Part shown: one piece after another, positions 42,336-50,924 of the stretch
Position numbering within the stretch: the stretch's first letter is position 1
Layout of the letters: each line of letters begins with the position of its first letter
Assembly: GCF_024029355.1 (NCBI RefSeq)
Contig: NZ_CP097117.1
Span: forward strand, 930,001 to 994,000
Source of the DNA: Fructilactobacillus cliffordii
GTDB taxonomy: Bacteria; Bacillota; Bacilli; Lactobacillales; Lactobacillaceae
DNA: 64,000 nt
Direction of reading: 5' to 3'
Program-made: the position numbers and the translations under genes
The notes under the pieces: model-generated
Seen by the model: the letters and a program-made list of their open reading frames with translations, nothing else
The model's database searches: none
Told to the model about the DNA's origin: nothing

Positions 42336-43488
42336 CAAGTTGCTCCTTTAAAATGTTTTCCATGGCAGTGGTTTTGAGCTGAATTTCGCGTTCTTCGGCA
42401 GCTAAGTCAGAAGCGGCCAGGATGCCTGCGCCCGCAAAGAGGGTAACGGTATGTTCCTTGTTCCACAGAGAGCGGATGCCAATCACGAACTCTCCGCTTC
42501 CATCGGGCATAACGTATCCAACCGGTGCGGCAAAGAGCCCGCGGGGATGGCTTTCCACGTTGGCAATGGTCGCCAGTGCCCAGTCAACCGGGAGGCCCCC
42601 TAACGCGGGAGTTGGATGTAAGGCCTGCACGATTTGCCAAACGGAAGCCGTCTGCTTAATCGTTCCGGTAATCGGCGTGTACAGGTGTTGAATCTGGGGT
42701 GTAGTTAGAATTTCTGGAACAGCAACGGAATCAAGTTGTGCCCACGGTTGTAGCCGTCGTTCAATTTCTGTCACCACCAGCTGATGTTCTCGTTGGTTCT
42801 TGGCATCCTGCTGTAACTCGTGTGCTAGTTTTTGATCTGCCTCATCCGATTGGCCCCGGGCAATGGAACCAGCCACCGCTGCCGTTTCAATCTGGTTTTG
42901 GTTTAATTTCACCAGGCGTTCGGGCGTAGCGGACACAAATAGTTCGTCGCCGTGCTTAATGGCGACATGATAGGTCTGAGTCTGTTGCCGGATGAGCGTC
43001 TTGATTAATTGACTAGCGGCTAATTGTCCGTCTAGGTCGAAGTGTTCCTGCATCCCAAGGACCACTTTCTGCTTCTGCGGATCTGTTTGGAGCGTATGTA
43101 AGACCGGTTGCAGACGCGCTTGCCAATCAGTTTCGGTCGTGTGACTAAGGACGTGGATTGATTGCGTTTGAGGTGATTGTTTATGATCCGGTGCTGGCCG
43201 AGTGCCCCATTCTTTCCCAGAGACTAAGTCAATCACGTAAGCGGGAGCAATCATGATGCCGTTCATGAGGTCGCTGGTGGGTTGGAGTTGGTGGTCAAAG
43301 GGCAAGCCACCAAAAACGGGCACAGATTGGTGGGCGTGCCAGGCGGTTAGTTCCGTTAATGTAAAGTGATGTAACGTGCTCGTTTGTCCCAACCCAATCA
43401 ATTCCACTTGGTGGTGCGGGTCAGAAAAATAAACGGCAGTGTGATAGTCGTCAAAGACCGTTAGAAGAGCGTCAGTTTGGGAGTTCAT
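42313..43488 (-). CDS. menF: Isochorismate synthase
   Basis: A chorismate-binding enzyme that opens the menaquinone branch by converting chorismate to isochorismate. Family motifs are AAVAGSIARGQSDEAD, PTPALGGLPVDWALATI, ESHPRGLFAAPVGYV, GEFVIGIRS and FAGAGILAASDLAAEE. I place the start at 43488 (MNSQTDALL, 391 aa), where GGA lies about 10 bases upstream; in-frame ATGs at 43506, 43497 and further upstream remain possible. It is the first gene of menFDHC and divergent from the T-box operon. Confidence 0.92.
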   Translation of the reverse strand: MNSQTDALLTVFDDYHTAVYFSDPHHQVELIGLGQTSTLHHFTLTELTAWHAHQSVPVFGGLPFDHQLQPTSDLMNGIMIAPAYVIDLVSGKEWGTRPAPDHKQSPQTQSIHVLSHTTETDWQARLQPVLHTLQTDPQKQKVVLGMQEHFDLDGQLAASQLIKTLIRQQTQTYHVAIKHGDELFVSATPERLVKLNQNQIETAAVAGSIARGQSDEADQKLAHELQQDAKNQREHQLVVTEIERRLQPWAQLDSVAVPEILTTPQIQHLYTPITGTIKQTASVWQIVQALHPTPALGGLPVDWALATIANVESHPRGLFAAPVGYVMPDGSGEFVIGIRSLWNKEHTVTLFAGAGILAASDLAAEEREIQLKTTAMENILKEQLDDERHDQ

Positions 43489-43616
43489 GTGCTTCATTCC
43501 AATCATTAAATTCGGGATTGTTACCATCTTTAAGCTTACCAAAAAACGGAAAGGGAAACACCAGTGACACTCGGTTCCGTAAGCCTACAATTTTTAAGAA
43601 AAAGTTAAATTAGTGG

Positions 43617-43645
43617 TTGACATTTACGGGGTAGTCAATTAACAT
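43617..43645 (+). promoter_or_regulatory. Promoter of the Met T-box operon
   Basis: TTGACA (43617-43622), 17-base spacer, TAACAT (43640-43645), followed about 7 bases later by the T-box leader. Confidence 0.75.
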
Positions 43646-43654
43646 AAGGAACAA

Positions 43655-43951
43655 TTAAATAAACGAAGTTGAGGAACTGAGTATTTGCTGAAATTTCTCA
43701 GAGAGTCCCTGGATGGTGCAAAGGGATGAAAGGCAGGCAAAGAAGATGGGTTCTGAATCAATCATTGGTGAGCAGGTTACTGTTAGCTAGTGGCGGGGTT
43801 GCGACCGATATCTCAGCAAAATTGTTCTAATCGAGACGCGTCAATTGGAGCAGTTTCTGAGGCAAAGCCAAGTTGAAAAACTGGTTTTGTGAACTAAGGT
43901 GGTACCACGAAAGCATTCGTCCTTGATAACAAGGATGGATGCTTTTTTTGT
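43655..43951 (+). promoter_or_regulatory. T-box riboswitch, probable tRNA-Met specificity
   Basis: The T-box sequence AAGGTGGTACCACG is at 43896-43909, followed by the terminator AGCATTCGTCCTT/AAGGATGGATGCT plus T-run (43912-43949). In stem I, GAAC (43674-43677) can pair with GTTC (43750-43753), which leaves ATG at 43746-43748 in the specifier loop. That codon implies uncharged tRNA-Met sensing and agrees with a methionine uptake operon. The specifier assignment was made by eye. Confidence 0.85.
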
Positions 43952-43990
43952 TTATTTAAAGCTAAATTAAAAAATATGAGGTGAAGGATC

Positions 43991-44839
43991 ATGAAGAAAT
44001 CAACAAAATGGATCATTGGAATCGTGGTTTTACTGGTAATTGGTGTGATCGGGTGGTTTAGTTTTGCACCCAAGTCATCGACGCAGAACGAAAAGGTCGT
44101 GAAGGTCGGTTTGATGAGTGGATCAAAGGCGGACGATGAGATTTGGAAGTCCGTGGCTAAAACGGCAAAGGACAAGTACAAGATTAAGCTGAAGTTCGTG
44201 CACTTTACTGACTACACGCAACCCAATACGGCGTTGAGTCAACACGAAGTGGACGTTAACTCCTTCCAACACTATGCTTTCTTGAAGAACTGGAACCAAC
44301 AACATAAATCTAACATCGTTTCAATTGGAAACACGGTGATTACGCCCATCCGGTTGTACTCTACGCAGTACAAGAATGTAAAGGACATTCCTGACGGCGC
44401 TACGATTGCGATTCCTAACGATGCGACGAACGAAAGCCGTTCCTTACTGGTTTTAAAGGAAGCCGGTTTGATCAAACTGGGTGGTGATCCCAACAAATTG
44501 CTAACGGTGAAAGACATCAAGTCTAACCCTAAGAATCTGAACATTAAAGAAGTGGACGCTTCGCAAACGGCGCGGACTTTAAACGATGCAGCGGCTGCCG
44601 TGGTTAACACGAATTACGCCCAAACGGCCCACTTGAGTCCTGACAAGACAATCTTTAAAGAACCTTTGAATAAGCAATCAAAACCCTGGATTAACCTGAT
44701 TGCCGCTAATAAGGAACAAAAGGATAACAAGGACTTACAAAAGGTTGTGAAGGCTTTCCAAACCAAGGAAACTGAAAAAGTCATTGAAAAGAACTACAAC
44801 GGACTAGAAGTTCCAGCTTGGAACCTGAAGTTTAAATAA
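43991..44839 (+). CDS. metQ: Methionine ABC transporter binding protein
   Basis: A 282-aa NlpA-family protein: VVKVGLMSGSKADDEIWKS, DVNSFQHYAFLKNWN and GATIAIPNDATNESRSLLVL are typical of MetQ. The N-terminal helix (WIIGIVVLLVIGVIGWFSF) lacks a lipobox Cys, so an uncleaved membrane anchor is likely. It is the first gene of the T-box operon with metN and metI downstream, which fixes it as the binding protein of a MetNIQ importer. The ribosome binding site is TGAGGTGAAGG. Confidence 0.92.
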   Translation: MKKSTKWIIGIVVLLVIGVIGWFSFAPKSSTQNEKVVKVGLMSGSKADDEIWKSVAKTAKDKYKIKLKFVHFTDYTQPNTALSQHEVDVNSFQHYAFLKNWNQQHKSNIVSIGNTVITPIRLYSTQYKNVKDIPDGATIAIPNDATNESRSLLVLKEAGLIKLGGDPNKLLTVKDIKSNPKNLNIKEVDASQTARTLNDAAAAVVNTNYAQTAHLSPDKTIFKEPLNKQSKPWINLIAANKEQKDNKDLQKVVKAFQTKETEKVIEKNYNGLEVPAWNLKFK

Positions 44840-44871
44840 TCCGGATTAGTTCAATGAGAGGGGAGAGAAAC

Positions 44872-46086
44872 ATGCATTTTACAGAATCAGCGGTGGTGCA
44901 TCAGCTGCTCCAACAATTCTTTGCCACGTTAGTTCAGAAGGTGAACCAAAAAATTGCGACGGGTGCGGATGTGATTAATCTGGGACAGGGGAATCCTGAC
45001 CAACCGACTCCGGATAACATTGTGAAAGCGTTGCAAGCGGCCGTGGCTAAACCAGAAAATCATAAGTACTCTCCTTTTTCCGGGCTCCCGGCCTTAAAGC
45101 AGGCGGTGGCTAACTACTATCACGACCACTATCAAGTGGACGTGGATCCCGAAACGGAAGTTGCCATTCTGGGGGGCTCAAAAACCGGGTTAGTAGAACT
45201 GCCACTGGCGGTCATGAATCCCGGCGAAAAACTGCTACTCCCGGACCCCGGTTATCCGGATTATTTATCCGGAACTCGACTGGCGGATGTTGACGTCGAA
45301 CTAGTTCCCTTGCGTGCTAGTAACCATTTTCTGCCGGATTATGATACGATTAGTACAAAAAGTAAGCAAGCAGCGCGGTTGCTTTACTTAAACTATCCCA
45401 ATAACCCGACGGGAGCGGTGGCGACGGCGGACTTCTTCGCAAAGACGGTTCAGTTTGCCCGGGACAATCAGATTGGCATTGTCCATGACTTTGCCTACGG
45501 AGCACTGGGTAATCACCAACAGCCGCTAAGTTTCTTACAAACACCTGGTGCCAAAGAGGTTGGAATCGAATTTTCGACTCTTTCCAAGACTTACAACATG
45601 GCCGGGTGGCGGATTGGCTTTGCGGTGGGAAATCCAGATTTGGTAGCTGCCATTAATGCCATTCAGGCCCATCTCTTCGTGAGCGTATTTCCAGCGGTTC
45701 AGGAAGCGGCGATTGCCGCTTTGACCGGTCCGCAGGATTCTGTGACAGAGTTGGCCCATTTGTACGAAAACCGACGCCATGCGTTTGAAACCGCGGCCGC
45801 CGCAATTGGCTGGCAGGCGACTCCAGCTGGGGGTTCCTTTTACTCCTGGATGCAAGTGCCAGCGGGGTACACATCCGAATCGTTTACCGACTTGTTGTTA
45901 GACAAAGCTGCGGTGGCGGTTGCTCCTGGAAAGGGCTTTGGCTCCGAAGGGGATCAATACGTTCGGATTGGCTTGCTTACGAGTCCCGAACGGCTCCAGG
46001 AAGCCTGTCGCCGGATTGGGAAATTACATTTATTTACACCGCACCACGCAGAAGGAGGAATTTCCGATGACGGAAACCAGCGTTAA
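44872..46086 (+). CDS. PLP-dependent class I/II aminotransferase
   Basis: A 404-aa fold-type I aminotransferase. The start is ATG 44872 after GAGGGGAGAG; the ATG at 44854 overlaps that site. Residues around VINLGQGNPDQPTP and NYPNNPTGA bind substrate and cofactor; the PLP Lys is in STLSKTYNMAGWRIGF and the phosphate-binding Arg in YVRIGLL. Its position inside the metQ-metN operon under a Met T-box suggests methionine or its keto acid as substrate (for example KMTB transamination), but other amino acids are possible. Its 3' end overlaps metN by 20 bases. Confidence 0.88.
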   Translation: MHFTESAVVHQLLQQFFATLVQKVNQKIATGADVINLGQGNPDQPTPDNIVKALQAAVAKPENHKYSPFSGLPALKQAVANYYHDHYQVDVDPETEVAILGGSKTGLVELPLAVMNPGEKLLLPDPGYPDYLSGTRLADVDVELVPLRASNHFLPDYDTISTKSKQAARLLYLNYPNNPTGAVATADFFAKTVQFARDNQIGIVHDFAYGALGNHQQPLSFLQTPGAKEVGIEFSTLSKTYNMAGWRIGFAVGNPDLVAAINAIQAHLFVSVFPAVQEAAIAALTGPQDSVTELAHLYENRRHAFETAAAAIGWQATPAGGSFYSWMQVPAGYTSESFTDLLLDKAAVAVAPGKGFGSEGDQYVRIGLLTSPERLQEACRRIGKLHLFTPHHAEGGISDDGNQR

Positions 46087-47125
46087 ATTTGAAAATGTCT
46101 CGGTTGATTTTACCCAAGACAAACAAACCATTCACGCCGTTTCGGACGTGAGCTTTAGCATTCCGGCCGGTCAAATCTTTGGGATTGCCGGTTACTCTGG
46201 GGCCGGAAAGTCGACCCTAGTGCGGACGATTAACTTATTACAAAAGCCAACGAACGGAACCGTTTCGGTGCTTGGCGAACAGTTCTTTTCCAAGGATGAT
46301 CACGAAGAAAAGGTGATTAGTACCAGCGAACTGCGGAAGGAACGGCGAAAAATTGGGATGATTTTCCAGCATTACAACCTCTTAAACCAAAAGACGGTGC
46401 TTGAAAACGTGGCCTTTGCGCTCAAACACAGTGGCCTAAAGGACAAAGAAGTTCAAAAGAAAGCCAAGGACTTACTGGCAGACGTGGGTCTTTCTGACTA
46501 CGCCAAGCATTATCCGGGTCAACTCTCCGGGGGGCAACAACAACGGGTAGCGATTGCCCGGGCGTTAGCCAACGATCCTGAAATTTTGATTTCTGATGAA
46601 GCAACATCCGCCTTGGATCCTGAAAACACCAACCAAATTTTGGACCTACTGCAGGAATTAAACCAAAAGCGGGGATTGACCGTTATCTTGATTACCCACG
46701 AAATGGATGCCATTAAGCGGATTTGTGACCAAGTGGTGATCATGGACCAAGGAAAAGTGATTGAAAGCGGTAGCTTAATTGATGTCTTCGTGGAATCCAC
46801 GAACCCAGTGGCCCGCAAGATTGTCGGGAACGACTTCGATGCCTTATCTATTCTGCAATCCATGAATATCGATACGCAGAAACGGAACCTGGTTAAGTTG
46901 GTGTACTTCTCTCAAGAAATTTCACAACCAATCATCGTTGATCTGTACTCCAAGTACCAGGTTTCCGCTAGCATCGTTTATGCCGATATCGAAGAATTTA
47001 AGGGACAACCAGTTGGAATCATGATTGTGGATCTGAGTGGATCCGACCAACAAATTAAGGATGCTCTAGATTACCTGAAGAATTTAGACGTGCAAGTGAC
47101 TGAATTGAGAGGTGTAACGCAATGA
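46067..47125 (+). CDS. metN: Methionine ABC transporter ATPase
   Basis: A 352-aa ABC ATPase. The start is ATG 46067 after GAAGGAGGA; the reading frame is open further upstream but that part is out of frame with the aminotransferase and lacks a site. Walker A is GYSGAGKST (near residue 42), signature LSGGQQQRVAIARAL, Walker B ILISDEATSALD. Residues about 270-352 form a NIL (ACT-like) domain that mediates methionine inhibition in MetN. It overlaps metI by 4 bases. Confidence 0.95.
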   Translation: MTETSVKFENVSVDFTQDKQTIHAVSDVSFSIPAGQIFGIAGYSGAGKSTLVRTINLLQKPTNGTVSVLGEQFFSKDDHEEKVISTSELRKERRKIGMIFQHYNLLNQKTVLENVAFALKHSGLKDKEVQKKAKDLLADVGLSDYAKHYPGQLSGGQQQRVAIARALANDPEILISDEATSALDPENTNQILDLLQELNQKRGLTVILITHEMDAIKRICDQVVIMDQGKVIESGSLIDVFVESTNPVARKIVGNDFDALSILQSMNIDTQKRNLVKLVYFSQEISQPIIVDLYSKYQVSASIVYADIEEFKGQPVGIMIVDLSGSDQQIKDALDYLKNLDVQVTELRGVTQ

Positions 47126-47826
47126 AAGAATGGTTTATTACAAACTTCCCCAACGTAGTGCAACAGGGGTGGACCGGGGAAACCGGTTGGTGGACGTCCA
47201 TCGTGCAAACCCTCTATATGACGTTCTGGTCCGCCATCTTTGGTGGAATCGCCGGCTTAATCTTTGGGATTGCCCTGGTGCTGTTTGATTCGGATGGAAT
47301 CATGCCGAACAAGATTATTTTTAACATCGTGGACAAGGTGGTTTCGTTATTCCGGGCCATTCCGTTCATCATCTTGCTGGCCTTCATCGCGCCGGTAACG
47401 CAAAAAATTGTGGGAACTCAAATCGGAACGACGGCTGCCTTGGTTCCGTTGTCAGTCGGAGTCTTTCCGTTCTACGCCCGGCAGGTGCAAGTAGCCTTGC
47501 AGAGTGTGAACCAAGGAACGATTGAATCCGCCCAATCATTGGGTTCCAGTAACTGGGACATTATTTCGGGAGTTTACCTTAGTGAAGCCTTTCCAGAATT
47601 AATTCGGGTTTCGACGGTAACGCTGATTAGTTTGGTTGGATTAACCGCCATGGCTGGTGCCATTGGGGCCGGTGGTTTAGGTAACATGGCCATCTCCTAT
47701 GGTTACAACCGGTTCGCCAACGATACGACCTTGGTCGCTACGATTTTAGTGGTGATCATGGTGCTGATCATTCAAGTCGTCGGGGACGTTTGGGCTCGTT
47801 GGGTTGATCACAGTTCCAAAGCTTAA
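47122..47826 (+). CDS. metI: Methionine ABC transporter permease
   Basis: A 234-aa permease with about five helices. The EAA-like coupling loop is IESAQSLGSSNWDIISGVYL, and AGAIGAGGLGNMAISYGYNRF is characteristic of MetI. It is the last gene of the T-box operon; a terminator follows at once. Confidence 0.95.
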   Translation: MKEWFITNFPNVVQQGWTGETGWWTSIVQTLYMTFWSAIFGGIAGLIFGIALVLFDSDGIMPNKIIFNIVDKVVSLFRAIPFIILLAFIAPVTQKIVGTQIGTTAALVPLSVGVFPFYARQVQVALQSVNQGTIESAQSLGSSNWDIISGVYLSEAFPELIRVSTVTLISLVGLTAMAGAIGAGGLGNMAISYGYNRFANDTTLVATILVVIMVLIIQVVGDVWARWVDHSSKA

Positions 47827-47833
47827 TAATATG

Positions 47834-47871
47834 AAATAACTTCATCAAAATTTGGTGAAGTTATTTTTTTG
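47834..47871 (+). terminator. Terminator of the met operon
   Basis: AAATAACTTCATC pairs with GGTGAAGTTATTT, followed by T-run. Confidence 0.88.
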
Positions 47872-47887
47872 CCTTCATTCATTATCA

Positions 47888-47927
47888 TTGACTGGTCACT
47901 TATACATGTTATTATTTTCATATGAAA
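47888..47927 (+). promoter_or_regulatory. Promoter and operator of the cadD-arsR operon
   Basis: TTGACT (47888-47893), 16-base spacer, extended -10 TGTTATTAT (TATTAT at 47910-47915). A perfect 12-bp palindrome TTTCATATGAAA (47916-47927) follows at the transcription start and resembles the AT-rich dyads bound by ArsR/SmtB repressors. Confidence 0.7.
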
Positions 47928-47937
47928 GGATGATAAT

Positions 47938-48513
47938 ATGAATTGGTGGCTGTTAACGTTGACCTTTATCGCGGTTAACTTAGATTTTTTTGTTTTACTG
48001 CTGTTATTTTTAAAGCGGTTCTCGCTCTGCGCGGTGCTAATCGGCTATTTGCTGGGGATGTTCAGCTTATTAGTGTTGAGTTACGTTCTCGGACAAACGT
48101 TAGCGCACTGGCTTCCAGAGTGGTTATTGGGTGGACTAGGATTTCTACCGATTTACCTGGTCATTCGAGGTGATGAGGATGAGGAAACAGTACCAGAGCA
48201 GCGACATTCCGCGGTAATCACGGTGCTCTTAACCTACTTAACCGTGTGTGCCGGTTGTAACCTGTCGGTGTTCATTCCTGTTTTACTGGGACAATCCCTG
48301 GTTGGGTTTTTAGAAACGGTGGCTTATTTAACGGTGTTAACCGTGTTAGTCGTCGTGCTCTTAAAACGGATTAGTCAGCTAGCGGTGGTTAACCAGATCT
48401 TAGACCGGTACGGGGAACGGTTGATGCGGTTAAGCTATCTGGTGATTGGGTTGTACGTGCTCTTTGATAGTGGCTTCATTGCGCATATAATGAGGTTAAT
48501 CAAACTGTTGTAG
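47938..48513 (+). CDS. CadD-family cadmium resistance transporter
   Basis: A 191-aa membrane protein with about five helices in the CadD pattern: FIAVNLDFFVLLLLF at the N-terminus, an acidic loop RGDEDEETVPEQ in the middle and TVCAGCNLSVFIPVLLG. Relatives give cadmium or zinc tolerance, presumably by efflux. It is co-transcribed with an ArsR repressor 15 bases downstream. The ribosome binding site GAAAGGATG overlaps the edge of the operator palindrome. Confidence 0.82.
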   Translation: MNWWLLTLTFIAVNLDFFVLLLLFLKRFSLCAVLIGYLLGMFSLLVLSYVLGQTLAHWLPEWLLGGLGFLPIYLVIRGDEDEETVPEQRHSAVITVLLTYLTVCAGCNLSVFIPVLLGQSLVGFLETVAYLTVLTVLVVVLLKRISQLAVVNQILDRYGERLMRLSYLVIGLYVLFDSGFIAHIMRLIKLL

Positions 48514-48528
48514 ATGAGGTGAAGCACG

Positions 48529-48846
48529 ATGAACGAACAAGACCTAGCGGAAGCCAGCCAGATTTTTAAGTTACTGGGGAACGTGGTACGGCTCCGGATT
48601 TTACTGTTGTTAGAAAATAATCCGCTGGACGTATCGACAATTGTGGAGCGGCTGAACTTAACTCAGCCGAACGTGTCGCACCAGCTGGCATTATTGAAAC
48701 AACATCAACTGGTGACGGCGCAGCGGACCGGAAAACGGATTTTGTACAGCCTTAACGATCCGCACGTTCTCACGATGGTGGAAATGGCTTACCAACACAG
48801 TGATCACGTGGTGAAGCATCAGGAACATCCCTATTTTAGCGCATAA
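48529..48846 (+). CDS. ArsR/SmtB repressor with CzrA-type metal site
   Basis: A 105-aa winged-helix repressor: FKLLGNVVRLRILLLLENN, then the recognition helix NLTQPNVSHQLALLKQHQLV. The last helix has Asp-x-His then His-x-x-His with the spacing D, +2, +13, +16 (NDPHVLTMVEMAYQHSDH). This is the spacing of the alpha-5 zinc/cobalt site of CzrA. The N-terminal Cys residues of CadC-type sensors are absent. It therefore most likely senses zinc or cobalt and releases the palindrome upstream of the exporter gene. Confidence 0.88.
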   Translation: MNEQDLAEASQIFKLLGNVVRLRILLLLENNPLDVSTIVERLNLTQPNVSHQLALLKQHQLVTAQRTGKRILYSLNDPHVLTMVEMAYQHSDHVVKHQEHPYFSA

Positions 48847-48882
48847 AAAAACTTCTAACTCAATGGTTAGAAGTTTTTTAGT
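48844..48882. terminator. Bidirectional terminator after the ArsR gene
   Basis: AAAAAACTTCTAAC pairs with GTTAGAAGTTTTTT; it serves both convergent genes. Confidence 0.88.
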
Positions 48883-49421
48883 TAACGTTTAAACATCATC
48901 GGATTAGCGCCATTAGCAATTTTGATTTTGGCAGTTCCAAGCGCCACGATGGTCAACAGGTTCCCACTAATGAAACCGAACAGGAAGGTTAACCAGCTCA
49001 GCGGAGCAGCATTGAGGACCAGCAGTAAAATCGTTACGAAGATGATGACAGCCACTACTACGTTGATGATTTTTCTGGTTTTGCTGATGATCGGCATGGA
49101 GGTTGAGAGTTGCTCAATCTGAGGATTAGCGTCGTTAATGACGTTTGATCCTGAACCTTGCAGGAGGTGGAGCAATGATTTGATGTCGGTAAAGGCGTAA
49201 TTAAAGATGGCGACTCCGCCGACAATTAAACCTAAGAGCAGACCAAGAAGCAGGATGAAAAAGCTACTAAAGGCGTTGAAGTAAATTGCCAATCCCAATC
49301 CCACGAGGATTAGCAGCAGTGCCGGAGCGAGAAAGACCCACTTGAGTCGTTGGATGTTGCGACGAATCGTGGTCCACTTTTGTAGATAACTTTGTAATTT
49401 AAACATTAATTCTGGATTCAT
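48882..49421 (-). CDS. Hypothetical four-helix membrane protein
   Basis: A 179-aa protein with an N-terminal amphipathic stretch (LQSYLQKWTTIRRNIQRLK), two helices, a polar segment of about 45 residues (LLQGSGSNVINDANPQIE) and two more helices. I recognise no family. The ribosome binding site is GAGGT. It is a single gene between terminators and is perhaps specific to lactobacilli. Confidence 0.75.
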   Translation of the reverse strand: MNPELMFKLQSYLQKWTTIRRNIQRLKWVFLAPALLLILVGLGLAIYFNAFSSFFILLLGLLLGLIVGGVAIFNYAFTDIKSLLHLLQGSGSNVINDANPQIEQLSTSMPIISKTRKIINVVVAVIIFVTILLLVLNAAPLSWLTFLFGFISGNLLTIVALGTAKIKIANGANPMMFKR

Positions 49422-49517
49422 TTGATAACCTCACTTTGTAGTGTCATATCGGTAATTTACCACAAACAGACGTTAGAAACAAAAGAGAAGAGGTTTATTC
49501 CCCTTTAAATTTGTCTA

Positions 49518-49556
49518 AACAAAAACCCCGCACTGATATTAGCAGTGCGGAGTTTA
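49518..49556 (-). terminator. Terminator of the aldo/keto reductase operon
   Basis: On the reverse strand ACTCCGCACTGCT pairs with AGTGCGGGGT, followed by TTTTTG. Confidence 0.85.
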
Positions 49557-49565
49557 AACCATTAA

Positions 49566-50501
49566 TTATCGTAAATTTGTATCAATGGCCTTGTATTCTT
49601 CATCCGTTAACTCAATGTTCAGCGCCTTAGCGTTGCTTAAGGCTTGGTCAGGGTGTTTAGCCCCCGGAATCACAACGGAAATGTTGGGGTTCTTAATGTA
49701 CCAAGCTAACACTAATTGGGCAATGGTAGCGTCGTGCGCCTTTGCCATTGGTCGTAAGGTTTCGACCGCTTTAATGATTTGGGAGAAGCGGGGTTCTTGG
49801 AAGTTCGGGTCGTCGTGACGAATGTCGTCTTCCGCAAAGGTCGTTTTTTCACTGTACTTACCAGTTAATAAACCAGAAGCCAGTGGGAAGAATGGGACAA
49901 AGGAGATTTGGTTTTCTTGCAAGTAAGCAAACCGTTCCTTTTCAGCATCCCGGGCGAAGGGGTTGTATTGTTCTTCGTCTACGTCCACGTAGCCATCGCG
50001 GTTGGCTTCTCGGAGTTGATCCATGGAGAGGTTAGAAACGCCAATGGCCTTAATCTTGCCAGCTTCCTTTAGTTCTTGCAAGGCGGCCACTGATTCGTAC
50101 AGCGGCGTCTTACCATCGGGGAAGTGAATGTAAAAGATGTCTAGATAGTCAGTTTGCAGGCGCTTTAAACTTTCTGCAACTGCTTGTTTTAGATGTGCTG
50201 GAGAATCGTCCACTACCATGTCACCTTGATCAGTTACTTTTTGCCCACCCTTGGTAGCAATTTGAATCTTGCTACGGTTGTAGTCCTTGATTGCTTGACC
50301 GATTAATTCTTCGGAACGGCCCAGTCCATAGGCATAGGCAGTGTCTAACAAGGTAATCCCGTTATCAAGGGCAGTTTTAACGATTTTAATTCCCGTTTCA
50401 TCGTGTAGATGTGGGAAGAGGTTGTGACCACCGACGGCGTTGGTTCCTAAGCCTAATGGTGTGGTAGTTACGTCTGATTTTCCAATTTTAACTGTTTGCA
50501 T
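49566..50501 (-). CDS. Aldo/keto reductase
   Basis: A 311-aa NADPH-dependent aldo/keto reductase. The start at 50501 follows AAAGGAG; the longer frame to 50603 runs through the neighbouring gene. The catalytic tetrad lies in LLDTAYAYG (Asp, Tyr), QIATKGG (Lys) and FYIHFPDG (His); GVSNLSMDQL and VVIPGAKHPDQALSNA belong to the cofactor site. It starts 4 bases after the DUF488 gene ends, whose last codons hold its ribosome binding site. It probably detoxifies aldehydes; the substrate is unknown. Confidence 0.9.
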   Translation of the reverse strand: MQTVKIGKSDVTTTPLGLGTNAVGGHNLFPHLHDETGIKIVKTALDNGITLLDTAYAYGLGRSEELIGQAIKDYNRSKIQIATKGGQKVTDQGDMVVDDSPAHLKQAVAESLKRLQTDYLDIFYIHFPDGKTPLYESVAALQELKEAGKIKAIGVSNLSMDQLREANRDGYVDVDEEQYNPFARDAEKERFAYLQENQISFVPFFPLASGLLTGKYSEKTTFAEDDIRHDDPNFQEPRFSQIIKAVETLRPMAKAHDATIAQLVLAWYIKNPNISVVIPGAKHPDQALSNAKALNIELTDEEYKAIDTNLR

Positions 50502-50505
50502 AAAT

Positions 50506-50895
50506 TTACTCCTTTGACTGTAGAATTGATTGAATCGCAGGTTGGTGATGGAGGTAATCCAGCAGCACAACGGCCTGATTATGCTGCTGGTCCTTGGCAC
50601 CATACAGCAGAATCACGTTGCTAGTTTCTAACTGCGTGGCTACTTTGGTTACGAAAGCAGCGGTTGCTGGATTGTGGTCCAGTTCCTGACGGTAGCGTTG
50701 TTGAAATTCGGGAAACCGTTCCGGAATATGGTTAAACCACTGACGCAGTTCCGTTGTCGGGGCAATTTCTTTAGCCCACTCATCTAGGGCCGCGTTGACC
50801 TTGGAAATCCCCCGGGGCCAGCGACGATCAATTAAGATGCGGTAACCGTCGTGATCCACTGGTTTGGTGTAAATTCGCTCAATCGTTAGCTGCAT
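50506..50895 (-). CDS. DUF488 family protein (YeaO-like)
   Basis: A 129-aa DUF488 protein: RILIDRRWPRGISKVNAALDEW, then the EIAPTTELRQWFNHIPERF segment and VILLYGAKDQQHNQA. The family is small, soluble and of unknown biochemical role. It is the first gene of an operon with the aldo/keto reductase and lies just downstream of the FAD oxidoreductase gene, which is also on this strand. The ribosome binding site is GGAGAAGC. Confidence 0.85.
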   Translation of the reverse strand: MQLTIERIYTKPVDHDGYRILIDRRWPRGISKVNAALDEWAKEIAPTTELRQWFNHIPERFPEFQQRYRQELDHNPATAAFVTKVATQLETSNVILLYGAKDQQHNQAVVLLDYLHHQPAIQSILQSKE

Positions 50896-50924
50896 GGTTG
50901 CTTCTCCTCACCGTCAACTTATTT

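Noticed and set aside
45920..46066. Longer start for metN at 45920
   Set aside because: That segment lies inside the aminotransferase gene in another frame and lacks a ribosome binding site; GAAGGAGGA precedes 46067.
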